Source: Adiantum capillus-veneris (lineage: Eukaryota > Streptophyta > Polypodiopsida > Polypodiales > Pteridaceae). From it: DNA of 64,000 bases. The position numbers and the translations under genes were made by a program. Below, one piece after another: positions 25,501 to 31,760 of the stretch. Below the pieces are notes generated by a model. It was not told the DNA's origin, made no database searches, and worked only from the letters and a program-made list of their open reading frames with translations. Where the stretch lies: NCBI GenBank assembly GCA_014529385.2, contig CM043944.1:46708268-46772267 (forward strand). The letters are read 5' to 3'. Each line of letters opens with the position of its first letter. Positions within the stretch are counted from its first letter, which is position 1.

Positions 25501-28500
25501 CATCATAGGAGCTTCGAGGATATGGTCGATCAGTATGCCACAGATACAGATTTTGCAGATATTTTCACACGGATACACGATGGGGAGACAGTAGCTGGAT
25601 ACTCCCTTCGGGAAGGCTACTTGATGAAAAAGACTATGTTGTGCGTTACACAGCTGTTGAGGGAAAAGGTTATGACTGAATGCCACTGTCCACCTTTTAC
25701 GGGTCACCGCGGCATTGCTACCACCATGAAGGGGGTAGAGAGATACTACTTCTTTGGGCCGAGACTCAAAAAGAATGTGGAAGAGTTTGTGCGCAGTTGC
25801 TTGGTATGCCAGAAGGTCGAGTTTGACAGGCATAAGGCACAGGGATTGTTACAGCCTTTACCCATACCCACCCACCCACCCCTGGGAAAGTATTGCAATG
25901 GATTTCATTTTTGATCTCCCAAGAACACAGAATGATCACGATGATTTTCTGATTACATGGCATGTCTGAGACGATTGTCTCCGACAGAGACCCCAGATTT
26001 ATGAGTTTGTTTTGGAAGGCAATTTGGGAGAACATTGGCACGCAGTGGCAGTTCTCGTCATCGTTCCACTTGCAGACTGAAGGGCAATTTGAGATTGCCA
26101 ATTCAGTGATTTTAGATTTATTGAAGTCTTGTATCTTAGATCAAAAGACTCAATGGGAAAAGAACTTACCTTTGGTGGAATTTGCCTATAATAACACGAT
26201 ACACTCTTCGACGGGGAAGACGCCATGTGAGATTGTTGAAAGTGCTACGAAGGTTCCATCCTTCCTGAGTTTGAAGATTAGATATTTGAAGCGGATGAAT
26301 ATTCGCGAGATTTGGATACGGCTTTTGCCAAGGTTCGCGAGACTTTGCAGGAGTCTCAAGAACGACAGAAAAAGGCAACGGATCGCCATCGTTGCGACTT
26401 GAAACTGAAGGAGGATGATTGGGTGCTCTTACTTTTGAGAAGGCACGCCTAAGAAAGAAAAAGGGAAAGGAGAGGCTTTTTCCAAAGCTTAGTATGCGAT
26501 ACTACGGACCTTTCCAGATCACTGACAAGATAAATGATGTCTCCTTCCGATTGAAATTGCCAGATACTTGGAGGATTCATAATGCATTGCATGTGAGTCT
26601 CTTGAACCCTGTTAAGGGTGATGTGCCTGATGATGGGGAGCCTGATGAGCAACCCGAAGTGGAAGAAAACGAGGAGATCTTTGTTCCTGAACAGATTTTG
26701 GCACATAATGATACGAAGAAAGGTAAAGTCTGAAGGCGGTTCTTGGTTTAGTTCAAGAACTTTCCTGCATTTGATGCGAAGTGGATGGAGGAGGAGGACC
26801 TAGCAGATACTCCTCGGATTGTGAAACTTTACCTCGATGTTTTGGTTTAGCATAGTCTACTCCAAACGGAACCCAGAAACTCAGCTTGGCCGAAGATCTG
26901 GTGCAGTGGGATGCACAAGAGGGGAGTTACTCCGCTCCTTTGTCAATAGATGCCTCGATTTTGATACTAAAGTCACTGATGTCTCTTTGAGCTTCAGGGA
27001 TACTGAGAGCTAACAGTATTCTGTTGGATGACTTTATGAAATGGAATTCCTGATAATGATACTGATTTGTTCTTGACTTCTTGTGAGTGCAGGAACTGAT
27101 GCCGAAATGACTGCAGCATTTTGGTCTGATTGATCTCGAATAGACATGGTTGCAATATGGGTTAGTCAATCGGACATCGATGAGGTCCGGATTGGACCTA
27201 GATGTGATTGCTAGCTACATTGCCGATAAATCATGGTCTAAGATCCGAATGAATGTTGAATGTCATGTGATGTCCTGTGATGTCTGGTGATGTCCTGTGA
27301 TGTGACTGTCGATTTTGTACATGTGCTAGATGTGTGTTCTTAGTACGTAGGTACTAACAGTCAGTGTCTGCTAAGATGGTTTATGGCTTTTGTCGGTTTT
27401 GCAGGCGTAATCGCGGTCGATTACAATGATTTCAAGAGGGGGGTATGTCACAAAGTGATGACGTGGCGGACAGCAAAAACCCTAATTTTTGCCAAAAACC
27501 CTAAAATTCCTGCAAGCCCTAATTTTTGCCAGAAACCCTAATTTTCGAAAATCGCGGAGGCTTTTAATTATTTATTTTTTTATATTTTTCGAAATGATGA
27601 GCGACTCGAATTTTGCTTTATAAAAAAAAAAAAAAAAAAAAGAGAAGACTCTAAGAGAGAGAGAGAATTGATGCTTTTTATTTTAAAAGTTTTTGGGGCT
27701 CTGCTTTTGGGCATCCCTTGTAATCTTTAAATTAGTGGTGAGGGCCTCACTTCTCAGAGCATCTGGACACAGAGTCTGAGAGTGAAACCCTAACCGCTCT
27801 CTTGTACTTTGATGATTGATTAATACAAAAAGAAATACCGAAAGGGGCGCCAGTCTTTGGGGCCAATATCTCTAGGCACGGAACTCCGCCGGGCCTATGC
27901 AAATCTATTGTGATCTGTGAATTGTTTTGAAGTGGTTATTTGGTGCTGTCGCGGTTGATTCTCGACTTGGAGTGTCCAAGTCTGTTACAGGAGTGCTCGT
28001 ACGCCCGTAGATGATCAAGCCGATGTCGAAGATATCGTTTATTGTAGCAGTCACTGAGAGACCGCACGGACCACCACCGGATGGTGGTCCTTGCAGGAGG
28101 TAACTTCATCCTCTATGAAAAACACAAGCCATGTGGCTGCTGTCCCCCCAAAAACACAACTGGGAGGTGACTAAAAACACTGCTGTCCAGCGATTTTCAG
28201 CGTGCTCATACGCTCCCGGCATGGTCCTAAGCGGTGCAGAGGGTGTAGGGGAGGGTGGTGAATCACTGTCATTGTCCCAAATGGGCTGAAAACAGAGAAA
28301 ACAGCAAGGGGTAATGGCTGAAATCTGATGAAGACGAAGAGGATACTCCCCGGCAATGCACAAGATGCAAAGCCAGGTAGGTGGTGGCAAGATCCGGGGT
28401 CCAAAAGCTGAGCGCTGCCCTCCTGCTGCAAAAACGCAGGTCAATTTGCAGCCCACTTTTGCTGCACTTTTTGGCACCAAATACCTTCTGTTTGCTGAAA

Positions 28501-31500
28501 AAACAAAGGCTTGATGGGTACCCTAGGTGCTCAGCAACTTGTAGAAGGTGTCAACGACACAAAGTGGCCAATAAAACCGTCGAAAATGGGTTGAAACCCC
28601 AAAAACGCAGATGAAGGTCAAAGACGCCAATGAATCTGGAGGGGTTTTCCACGACAAAGATGTCCAGAAATGGTAGCGCTAGCAGGGAAATCAGCAGATC
28701 TGATGTTTCTTGCAAAAAACGCAGGTTGAGGTGAGGTCCTCCGTGACAGAAATGGCTCCCGTTTGTGCGCTTGCCTGGCTGATGTAAAAACGCTGGCAGA
28801 TCTGGCAAAAAGTTGGTTGATCCAGCCCTTGGGAGAAGAACATGATGCGATGTAACGCCTCAGAATAGGCAGAGCCTGAAGCTCTGATACCACGTGCCTT
28901 GGCTACTGATACCATGGGAGAGTGTGCGTGTGCGGAAGCGTGAGAGAGGAGAGAGAAATGAAATGCTATATTAACGTCTTCAAAAGGCCAAAATGACCTA
29001 TGAGACCAAAAAGTTACAATTGGTGAATCTGATACCATGTCTGAGTACGGAAATTACAAAGTTACAAAGAACTAACACTAAGACGCTAAGGAGAAAGGAA
29101 ATGGAGGGGGGGGGGGGGGGGGGGTTTGTGGGTTCAGATGAAATTTCTCATCGGTCACTGCCGGATCTCATCGACCTCCTCCATGGTCAGTACATTGGTT
29201 GGGCGTCTTGCATGTCGGAGCCAGAGACAGAGGTGCACTACACATGTCACTGCCCGGCACACTATGAGATACGCGGCCACTTCCACTGCCCCTTCAGAGA
29301 AGGGTTCGGACCTTTTTCTAGAGTCATGAGATACAAGGATCAGAGGTGTCTCGGATTGTTCCTGCTAGAGCTGCGCAAACTTAGGGAGAGCTTGCTGAGA
29401 ACATCAGAGGAAAGACAGTCTTAGAGACGAATCACAGATTTCTTTACACCAGCCAGAGGAGAGCCAACGGAGCAGTCATTACAACAAATCTCGGAGCCTA
29501 CTCATACTAGAGGTACACTGCTTGATCGAGCCACAGAACTAAGCAGATCCAGACGTCCACGACCTCGGGGGTTCTCCCACAGTAGACACAAACGCCAAAG
29601 GTGGTGAAGAGGGGGCGATCAGTACCCCCATGACTACCATGAGCAGAAGACCCTCAGTACAATCAGTATAATGTGTGATCTCTGTGAGATGAGAGATGTG
29701 GAAGTGGGTACCCCCTGGCCCCATAAGTAGGTGCCCAAGGGGAGATAGGGCAAGGCTTGATAAAAATCCCCCCGACCCAACAGAAAAATGATTAATGGAA
29801 ATATATGTGGGTGCCCGGACAAAAGTGGGCGGCCGGATCAAGAGCAACCTAGACTATGGGTGGCCAGCCCGGAGACATACTAGCCGTACAAGTATGCCCT
29901 AGACTTGTGAAGCAGCAGAGTGGTGTAAGTCTAACAACCACCCACCCCTCCTCCAAGGAAACAGAAAAGCAAGCAGAGAACAAGCGTGCAAGCACAACAC
30001 ATGCATTCGTACCTGCAAAACCCCACACCAATCAACCAGACAATCTATCAGGCAAAAGCAGGCACTGCACATAAGGAAAAGAACGTCACACACCAAAGCA
30101 TACATACAAGCAGCAAACTAGGCAACGAAAGAAAGTACCTTTGTAAGGCACAAACAGAGATAAATCGAAAACGCTGCAGGTGGCGAGTTCTTAGAAGAGG
30201 AAAGGTGGTCCCTCCCCCCCTCTCCTCCCTCTTAGAGCTGACTATATAAACTTGTGACTGGAAGAGTGCTTCAACAGAAGCTCCCCCACTATTATTATAG
30301 TAGGTTTGTATGAAGGGCCAATGCATTTCAAGCCGTGAAGTTTGTTAACTTTCCATCAAACGTTCTTCCTTTATAAGCTAATGAATTTCACTACTACACT
30401 CCTGTGCAGGTTCATGGTGGTTGGCTGCCTCCGTGGACTTCAATGAGGCTAGTTGAACTGCAGGTAAATCAACTCAAACCTCATGTCTGTGGAGGACATT
30501 TCTAACTCGAATGCTTGCTGCAGGCCATGGCAGTGGAGCATTGGAGCAAGTATGGCCAGCCTTTGGTTGACATGACAGTAGAAAGGGTCTGCGTTTTGGC
30601 ATCTGTCACTTTACTGAGGAAACACTTGAGAATGTTCCGTTCTTTGGTAATTTAACTGCAGGATGCTTAATGTTGCTTGAACATTGCTTGCAGGCATCAG
30701 AAAAAATGACAGCTGCACAAAAGTGGACAAAGCCTCATCTTGAAAAATTGAAAACGGTAAATTCTTTGACGTTAGAGTGAATGATTTTCTTGTCGATTAT
30801 TTTTGTGACAGATCTTGCTTAACAGCATGCAGAGAATAATTGGGCTCCTGCATTCAGGAGTAGTGTGGAGTCTGTGTCTACCACGGTTTCACCACATTTT
30901 GAAACAGCTAGGTCGAAGTTGCTGGAAGGTTACCAGGCCTCCAAGGATTTCGTCTCGCCACATTTGAATAAAGCTCAAGTTGCCATGGAGCCTCACATAC
31001 AGGTCTGTCATCGTTTTGTGTTTATGATATTTTTACATGCCTCCTTTTCTGCTGGATTTTTTCCCTTCATATTCCACAAGCCTCTGTTTATGCAGGTTGC
31101 AAGAGAGGCGTGCAGACCGTATGTGGAAGAAGCTGCATCTTTATTAAGGCCATATTATGAGAAAGCTCAATCATTGACGAAGCCATATAGTGACAAGTTC
31201 ACAAAGGGTTATAGAAGATTTTTGACGTCTGCTACAGCTTATCACAAGCAGGTTTCTGTTCTATTTAAAAGCATGAAGGTGGGTTTTCACATGCCAGAGT
31301 ATTGTAATGGAATTCTTACATTCTAGAGGGGATCTTCTTTAACAGCTTCAAGAGTCAATGAAAGGAAAAATGGAAAAAGTTGATTTTTTAGCAGTGCTAG
31401 CAACAAGCAACGAATTTTTGGGGTTTTTGGTATGATTACTCAACATATTCAATTGATTTTGAAGGTTTTGATTGTTAGTGCTTCTAACTTTTATGGGAGT

Positions 31501-31760
31501 TTGAAGATAATTTGATGTGCAAATGCAGAGTGCAGCACTGTTGGTGCTTCCTCCATTATTTATCTTCATGTTCTTGTCATCAGCACTGGCGTAAGTAGAA
31601 TAATCATGCTCATTGATCAAGAGGACCTGTTGGAATCTGAAGGGATTAAATTTTGCGTGATGAATGCAGACCTAGCAAGAAGCCGGTAAGATCTTCCAAG
31701 GGCCACCACGGTGGTCATTCACATAAAAGAGCAAAACGTGCTAAGCAGGCTGACAAATGA
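437..31760 (+). CDS. Coiled-coil, single-pass membrane protein with P-H/Y 11-mer repeats (3' part, 10 exons)
   Basis: I read ten exons: 437-505, 591-647, 30410-30463, 30524-30586, 30694-30756, 30826-31002, 31096-31251, 31346-31429, 31529-31590 and 31670-31760 (TGA 31758-31760). All have GT..AG borders and one open frame. The protein starts (partial) with a Lys/Glu/Gln-rich coiled coil, then a conserved WLPPW motif at 30422-30436. Next come repeats of about 11 residues beginning Pro-His or Pro-Tyr (SPHL, EPHI, RPYV, RPYY, KPYS), a hydrophobic membrane segment ([15 protein letters not shown], exon 31529) and a Lys/Arg-rich tail ending KQADK. This layout matches the plant family called myosin heavy chain-related or DNA repair ATPase-related (Arabidopsis At4g31340 and At2g24420). 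Its biochemical role is unclear to me. Neither family name is proof of function. The 5' exons are outside the window. The gene is remarkable for the 29.8-kb transposon-filled intron between exons 2 and 3 of this set. Confidence 0.75.
648..1365. other. Intron sequence without recognised features
   Basis: This is unique-looking, AT-rich sequence between the intron donor and the start of gypsy G1 homology. No LTR of G1 can be found here, although one would be expected before its gag gene. The 5' LTR, primer site and gag start of G1 therefore seem to have been deleted. Confidence 0.5.
1379..2944 (+). pseudogene. gag: G1 gag (capsid/nucleocapsid), broken
   Basis: From ATG 1379 the reading shows a [17 protein letters not shown] segment, also present in G3. 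A Lys-rich stretch and a poly-Ser run encoded by TCT repeats (about 1759-1810) follow, then the retrotransposon gag domain (about 2030-2500) and a CCHC zinc knuckle [14 protein letters not shown] (about 2692-2733). Gag forms the retroelement particle and packages RNA. Stops and frameshifts (TGA/TAG in the first 260 bp and further on) prevent a full product. At the same place where G2 and G3 have a stop after the gag domain, G1 keeps a sense codon (about 2578-2583). Confidence 0.8.
3014..4902 (+). pseudogene. pol: G1 protease-RT-RNase H part of pol, broken and cut by C1
   Basis: An open stretch 3063-3920 carries the distal part of the gypsy protease ([13 protein letters not shown]) and the first RT blocks ([42 protein letters not shown]). 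A deletion of about 29 bp then removes sequence before the FDD active-site block, compared with G3, and shifts the frame. RNase H follows at 4089-4607 and 4668-4890. The protease active-site part (about 2935-3010) is replaced by a short direct repeat of GACGGCGTGGCTCGAGA, so no DSG/DTG motif is seen. The gene stops at 4902, where copia C1 was inserted, and resumes at 9970. Confidence 0.85.
4903..5164 (-). repeat. C1 3' LTR
   Basis: This 262-bp direct repeat matches 9710-9969. On the - strand it begins TGTTAGGGAATAATG and ends CCCCCACA. It includes a short (GA)n tract. The adjacent 5165-5180 is the polypurine tract in - orientation. Confidence 0.9.
5223..9262 (-). pseudogene. gag-pol: C1 gag-pol polyprotein, broken into about eight frames
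   Basis: Reading right to left: a gag start (MASSGESGD...) near 9230, a gag domain to about 8430, and a zinc knuckle beginning CHHCGKKG near 8530 that is frameshifted right after that block. Protease [13 protein letters not shown] is near 8290, integrase HHCC ([17 protein letters not shown]) at 7656-8051, and the integrase core ([21 protein letters not shown]) at 7150-7760. RT is at 5991-6752 with LYVDDM, and RNase H at 5223-5975 ends in [11 protein letters not shown]. This is the copia order GAG-PR-INT-RT-RH. The element encodes all steps of its own reverse transcription and integration in principle, but stops and frameshifts make this copy inactive. It is closest to C3 in this window. Confidence 0.9.
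9263..9709 (-). other. C1 untranslated leader and primer-binding site
   Basis: About 450 bp lie between the 5' LTR and gag. Next to the LTR, 9696-9709 read on the - strand as ATGATATCAGAGCC. This is close to the usual TGGTATCAGAGC site that pairs with the 3' end of initiator tRNA-Met. The rest is AT-rich and I recognise nothing else in it. Confidence 0.7.
9710..9969 (-). repeat. C1 5' LTR
   Basis: This 260-bp partner of 4903-5164 has the same TG...CA ends on the - strand. It should carry the element's promoter. It differs from the other LTR at about 10 positions, so the insertion is not recent. Confidence 0.9.
9970..10627 (+). pseudogene. pol: G1 integrase, N-terminal and core part
   Basis: Integrase inserts the cDNA copy into the genome. 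The zinc-binding part ([18 protein letters not shown]) and the start of the core ([26 protein letters not shown]) lie in one open frame from 10005. The second catalytic block should read VSDRD near 10350 but reads VSDRTLDL, after which the frame is shifted. The piece 10213-10313 is intact here and absent from both G2 and G3. The gene is cut at 10627 by insertion of G2 (target GTTCA 10623-10627) and continues at 17108. Confidence 0.85.
10628..11304 (+). repeat. G2 5' LTR with telobox cluster and (GA)n
   Basis: This 677-bp LTR has five AAACCCTAA motifs at 10662, 10680, 10699, 10739 and 10757 and a sixth at 11101. A 90-bp (GA)n tract lies at 10897-10986. A TATA-like TTTATATACA near 11040 may mark the promoter. 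Its end ..GTCTGCTACA is followed directly by the primer site. Confidence 0.9.
10897..10986 (+). repeat. (GA)n microsatellite in G2 5' LTR
   Basis: An uninterrupted run of 45 GA units. The same position in the 3' LTR (16730-16799) holds about 35 units, so the tract changed length after insertion. Confidence 0.95.
11306..11317 (+). promoter_or_regulatory. G2 primer-binding site (initiator tRNA-Met type)
   Basis: TGGTATCAGAGC starts one base after the LTR. It is complementary to the 3' end of plant initiator tRNA-Met, the usual primer of plant LTR elements. Confidence 0.9.
11375..12875 (+). pseudogene. gag: G2 gag, broken
   Basis: Starts [15 protein letters not shown] at ATG 11375. Compared with G3, about 190 bp are missing after the ATKM segment, which joins it straight to the Lys-rich region. 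Poly-Ser from TCT repeats is at about 11682-11715, the gag domain ([18 protein letters not shown]) at 11970-12420, and a zinc knuckle [14 protein letters not shown] near 12645. In-frame stops TAA 12529-12531 and TAG 12607-12609 lie before the knuckle and are shared with G3. A further frameshift is near 12120. Confidence 0.8.
12876..15838 (+). pseudogene. pol: G2 pol: protease remnant, RT, RNase H, integrase, chromodomain
   Basis: The protease region 12876-13280 is scrambled, with no active-site motif. RT blocks are open at 13283-13693 ([27 protein letters not shown]); the FDD block is followed by a deletion near 13830. RNase H is open at 13929-14690, with integrase at 14700-15260. The integrase core lacks the 101 bp present in G1 at 10213-10313, with the join at ACGATG/ATTTTC near 14932. 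The end, 15572-15838, is an intact chromodomain frame ([35 protein letters not shown]). Chromodomains of chromoviruses bind modified histone tails and steer insertion to heterochromatin. The enzyme frames are disrupted. Confidence 0.85.
15839..16403 (+). other. G2 3' non-coding region and polypurine tract
   Basis: Between chromodomain and LTR, about 560 bp without an open frame are well conserved in G1 (17715-18306) and G3 (26851-27445). The region ends in the purine tract at 16391-16401, which should prime plus-strand DNA synthesis. Confidence 0.7.
16404..17107 (+). repeat. G2 3' LTR
   Basis: This 704-bp partner of 10628-11304 has its own (GA)n tract at 16730-16799. A 48-bp segment is duplicated in tandem (16621-16668 and 16669-16712), and about 10 bp are missing near 17073 compared with the 5' copy. 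It keeps several AAACCCTAA motifs near 16460-16545. Confidence 0.9.
17108..17714 (+). pseudogene. pol: G1 integrase C-terminus and chromodomain
   Basis: This is the continuation of G1 after the G2 insert, starting with the second GTTCA copy. It holds the integrase C-terminal GPF/Y-like part ([15 protein letters not shown]) and a chromodomain ([36 protein letters not shown]) that is open from 17460 to its stop at 17712-17714. One frameshift near 17415 separates the two parts. Confidence 0.85.
17715..18306 (+). other. G1 3' non-coding region and polypurine tract
   Basis: Conserved with the same region of G2 and G3. It includes a short run of TGTGATGTCC-like repeats near 18125-18165 and a purine tract AAGAGGGGGG before the LTR. 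No coding potential is seen. Confidence 0.7.
18307..18961 (+). repeat. G1 3' LTR (5' partner missing)
   Basis: This 655-bp LTR begins TGTCACAAAGTGATGACGTGG and ends TCTGTTACA. Its middle differs strongly from the G2 and G3 LTRs, while the first 28 bp and the last 300 bp are alike. It carries AAACCCTAA-type motifs (18336-18420) and a short GA-rich tract (18550-18595). Confidence 0.85.
18962..19439 (+). mobile_element. Older gypsy remnant: LTR end and gag start
   Basis: 18962-19063 ends in a variant of the family's LTR terminus (TTGGGGTGTCCAAGTCTATTACA). A decayed primer site ATGGGTATGAGTAG follows, and then possible gag codons from MPPKSMRGR near 19117. It is cut at 19439 by element E; some sequence after 29941 may be its continuation. 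It seems to be a more diverged member of the G1 family. The identification of gag is tentative. Confidence 0.45.
19440..19856 (-). repeat. E 3' LTR (short version) with (GA)n
   Basis: On the + strand this 417-bp copy begins TGTGAGTGCGCGTG, passes into (GA)n at 19459-19514, and then matches 29581-29936 closely from AGTAGACACAAACGCC to TCTAACA. Compared with the right copy, about 600 bp are missing at the GA tract. Confidence 0.8.
19857..21233 (-). other. E internal region, left part: unrecognised frame and imperfect repeats
   Basis: An open frame on the - strand (20430-21002) and overlapping ones up to 21244 match no family I know. Between 20297 and 20610 three imperfect copies of a unit of about 100 bp recur. 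Their marks are AGCCAGAC or AGCCAGAT, then AGTCTGC or a variant, and in two copies CCTCTGAGAAGAGG. It could be a gag-like or purely non-coding part of a non-autonomous element. No function is assigned. Confidence 0.4.
21239..21814 (+). repeat. G3 5' LTR
   Basis: This 576-bp LTR has AAACCCTAA motifs between 21268 and 21335, a (TA)n tract, A- and T-runs and a short (GA)n at about 21478-21490. The last 300 bp are almost the same as in the G2 LTRs, while the first half is shorter. Confidence 0.9.
21816..21827 (+). promoter_or_regulatory. G3 primer-binding site
   Basis: TGGTATCAGAGC, complementary to the initiator tRNA-Met 3' end, one base after the LTR. Confidence 0.9.
21886..23760 (+). pseudogene. 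gag: G3 gag, broken, with a foreign 240-bp segment
   Basis: Starts [15 protein letters not shown] at 21886, followed by the conserved [15 protein letters not shown] segment, a Lys-rich region, and a short poly-Ser run at 22377-22397. The gag domain is at 22645-23090 and a zinc knuckle [14 protein letters not shown] at about 23557-23598. Between 23090 and 23330 the usual 10 or so bases are replaced by about 240 bp of unrelated sequence. Stops TAA 23441-23443 and TAG 23519-23521 are shared with G2. Frameshifts lie near 22280 and 22440. Confidence 0.82.
23761..26850 (+). pseudogene. pol: G3 pol: RT, RNase H, integrase, chromodomain
   Basis: The protease region to about 24120 is scrambled as in G2. 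RT is open at 24127-24975 with [27 protein letters not shown] and the active-site block [13 protein letters not shown] near 24695. A TGA at 24973 is followed by RNase H (25000-25490; DALSRK) and the integrase zinc domain ([12 protein letters not shown]). The integrase core lacks 101 bp at the join near 25943, which shifts the frame; it resumes at 25962-26402. The chromodomain (26690-26850) has two in-frame stops, TGA 26731-26733 and TAG 26749-26751. RT is the best-kept domain. Confidence 0.88.
26851..27445 (+). other. G3 3' non-coding region with decamer repeats and polypurine tract
   Basis: Conserved with G1 and G2. At 27261-27306 the unit TGTGATGTCC or close variants repeats about four times. 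The purine tract AAGAGGGGGG ends at 27443. Confidence 0.7.
27446..27989 (+). repeat. G3 3' LTR
   Basis: This 544-bp partner of 21239-21814 has the same ends. It has telobox motifs at 27475-27545 and a short (GA)n tract at 27654-27667. The (TA)n tract of the 5' copy is shorter here, which explains the length difference. Confidence 0.9.
27995..28914 (-). other. E internal region, right part, with primer-binding site
   Basis: This is the leader side of E on the - strand. The primer-binding sequence TGGTATCAG runs from 28914 down to 28906, and a second TGGTATCAGAGC lies at about 28883-28894. A perfect 9-bp hairpin (GGACCACCA/TGGTGGTCC) lies at about 28068-28091. A 30-bp stretch near 28041-28075 resembles 20393-20424 on the far side of G3. 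I recognise no protein in it. Confidence 0.5.
28915..29936 (-). repeat. E 5' LTR (long version)
   Basis: About 1,022 bp, matching the left LTR at both ends (TGGGAGAGTGTGCGTG and 29581-29936), with about 600 bp in the middle not found in the left copy. Part of the extra sequence, 29101-29424, looks like a LINE 3' end, so it may be an insertion. A G-run of about 20 bases is at 29105-29125. Confidence 0.6.
29101..29424 (+). pseudogene. Fragment resembling the C-terminus of a LINE reverse transcriptase
   Basis: The + frame gives [18 protein letters not shown] and [18 protein letters not shown]. This resembles the Cys/His-rich end of plant LINE polymerases, where CPAY.EIR..H and a helix with leucines and arginines are usual. 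It begins after a poly-G run and ends at TAG 29422-29424. Only the last hundred or so residues are present. The assignment is from pattern memory and moderate. Confidence 0.45.
29942..30409 (+). other. End of the giant intron
   Basis: About 30,190 bp into the window the sequence is Lys/Gln-codon-rich and may continue the older gypsy gag cut at 19439. After that it is unique AT-rich intron sequence up to the acceptor TGTGCAG at 30403-30409. Nothing else is recognised. Confidence 0.4.

Larger units (their letters stand above)
21239..27989 (+). mobile_element. G3: complete-length chromovirus nested in E
   Basis: LTRs 21239-21814 and 27446-27989 (TGTCACAAAG...TTACA) lie between exact GGAGT target duplications (21234-21238 and 27990-27994). 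The primer site TGGTATCAGAGC and polypurine tract AAGAGGGGGG are in place. It is the best-preserved gypsy element here but carries the same gag stops and the same 101-bp integrase deletion as G2. Confidence 0.92.
19440..29936 (-). mobile_element. E: antisense LTR element without recognisable pol, split by G3
   Basis: The ends read TGTTAGACTT on the - strand at 29936 and are flanked by ACCAC on both sides (19435-19439 and 29937-29941). The left LTR is 19440-19856. The right LTR is about 28915-29936, followed inward by a TGGTATCAG primer site (28906-28914) with a second TGGTATCAGAGC 16 bp further in. A purine tract GAGAGGGGG borders the left LTR. Without G3, only about 2.3 kb of internal sequence remain, with no RT or integrase. 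E is therefore a non-autonomous (LARD/TR-GAG-like) or heavily deleted element. The right LTR inner border is the least certain point. Confidence 0.75.
648..30409 (+). other. 29.8-kb intron of host gene 1, filled with nested LTR retrotransposons
   Basis: The donor GTGAAAG follows the codons of NELRK at 633-647. The acceptor TGTGCAG at 30403-30409 precedes the codons of VHGGWLPPW. Both borders are phase 0, and the protein across the junction reads as in known homologues, where a WLPPW motif follows the coiled coil. The 29,762 bp between them hold G1, C1, G2, E and G3. Of the original intron only about 648-1365 and the last few hundred bases seem free of recognisable elements. The splice assignment is inference from homology and signals, not from transcripts. 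Confidence 0.75.

Noticed and set aside
21239-27989. G3 as an integrated pararetrovirus (caulimovirus-like) rather than a retrotransposon
   Set aside because: It has true LTRs, target duplications, an integrase and a chromodomain, and no movement or coat protein gene.
28993-29424. A host gene encoding the 143-residue frame
   Set aside because: The first half spans the presumed LTR and a poly-G run. Only the end resembles a known pattern, a LINE C-terminus, so it is listed as a LINE fragment.
30010-30250. A small coding exon in the Lys/Gln-rich stretch
   Set aside because: It is not flanked by splice sites in the frame of host gene 1, and it could be the tail of the older gypsy gag.
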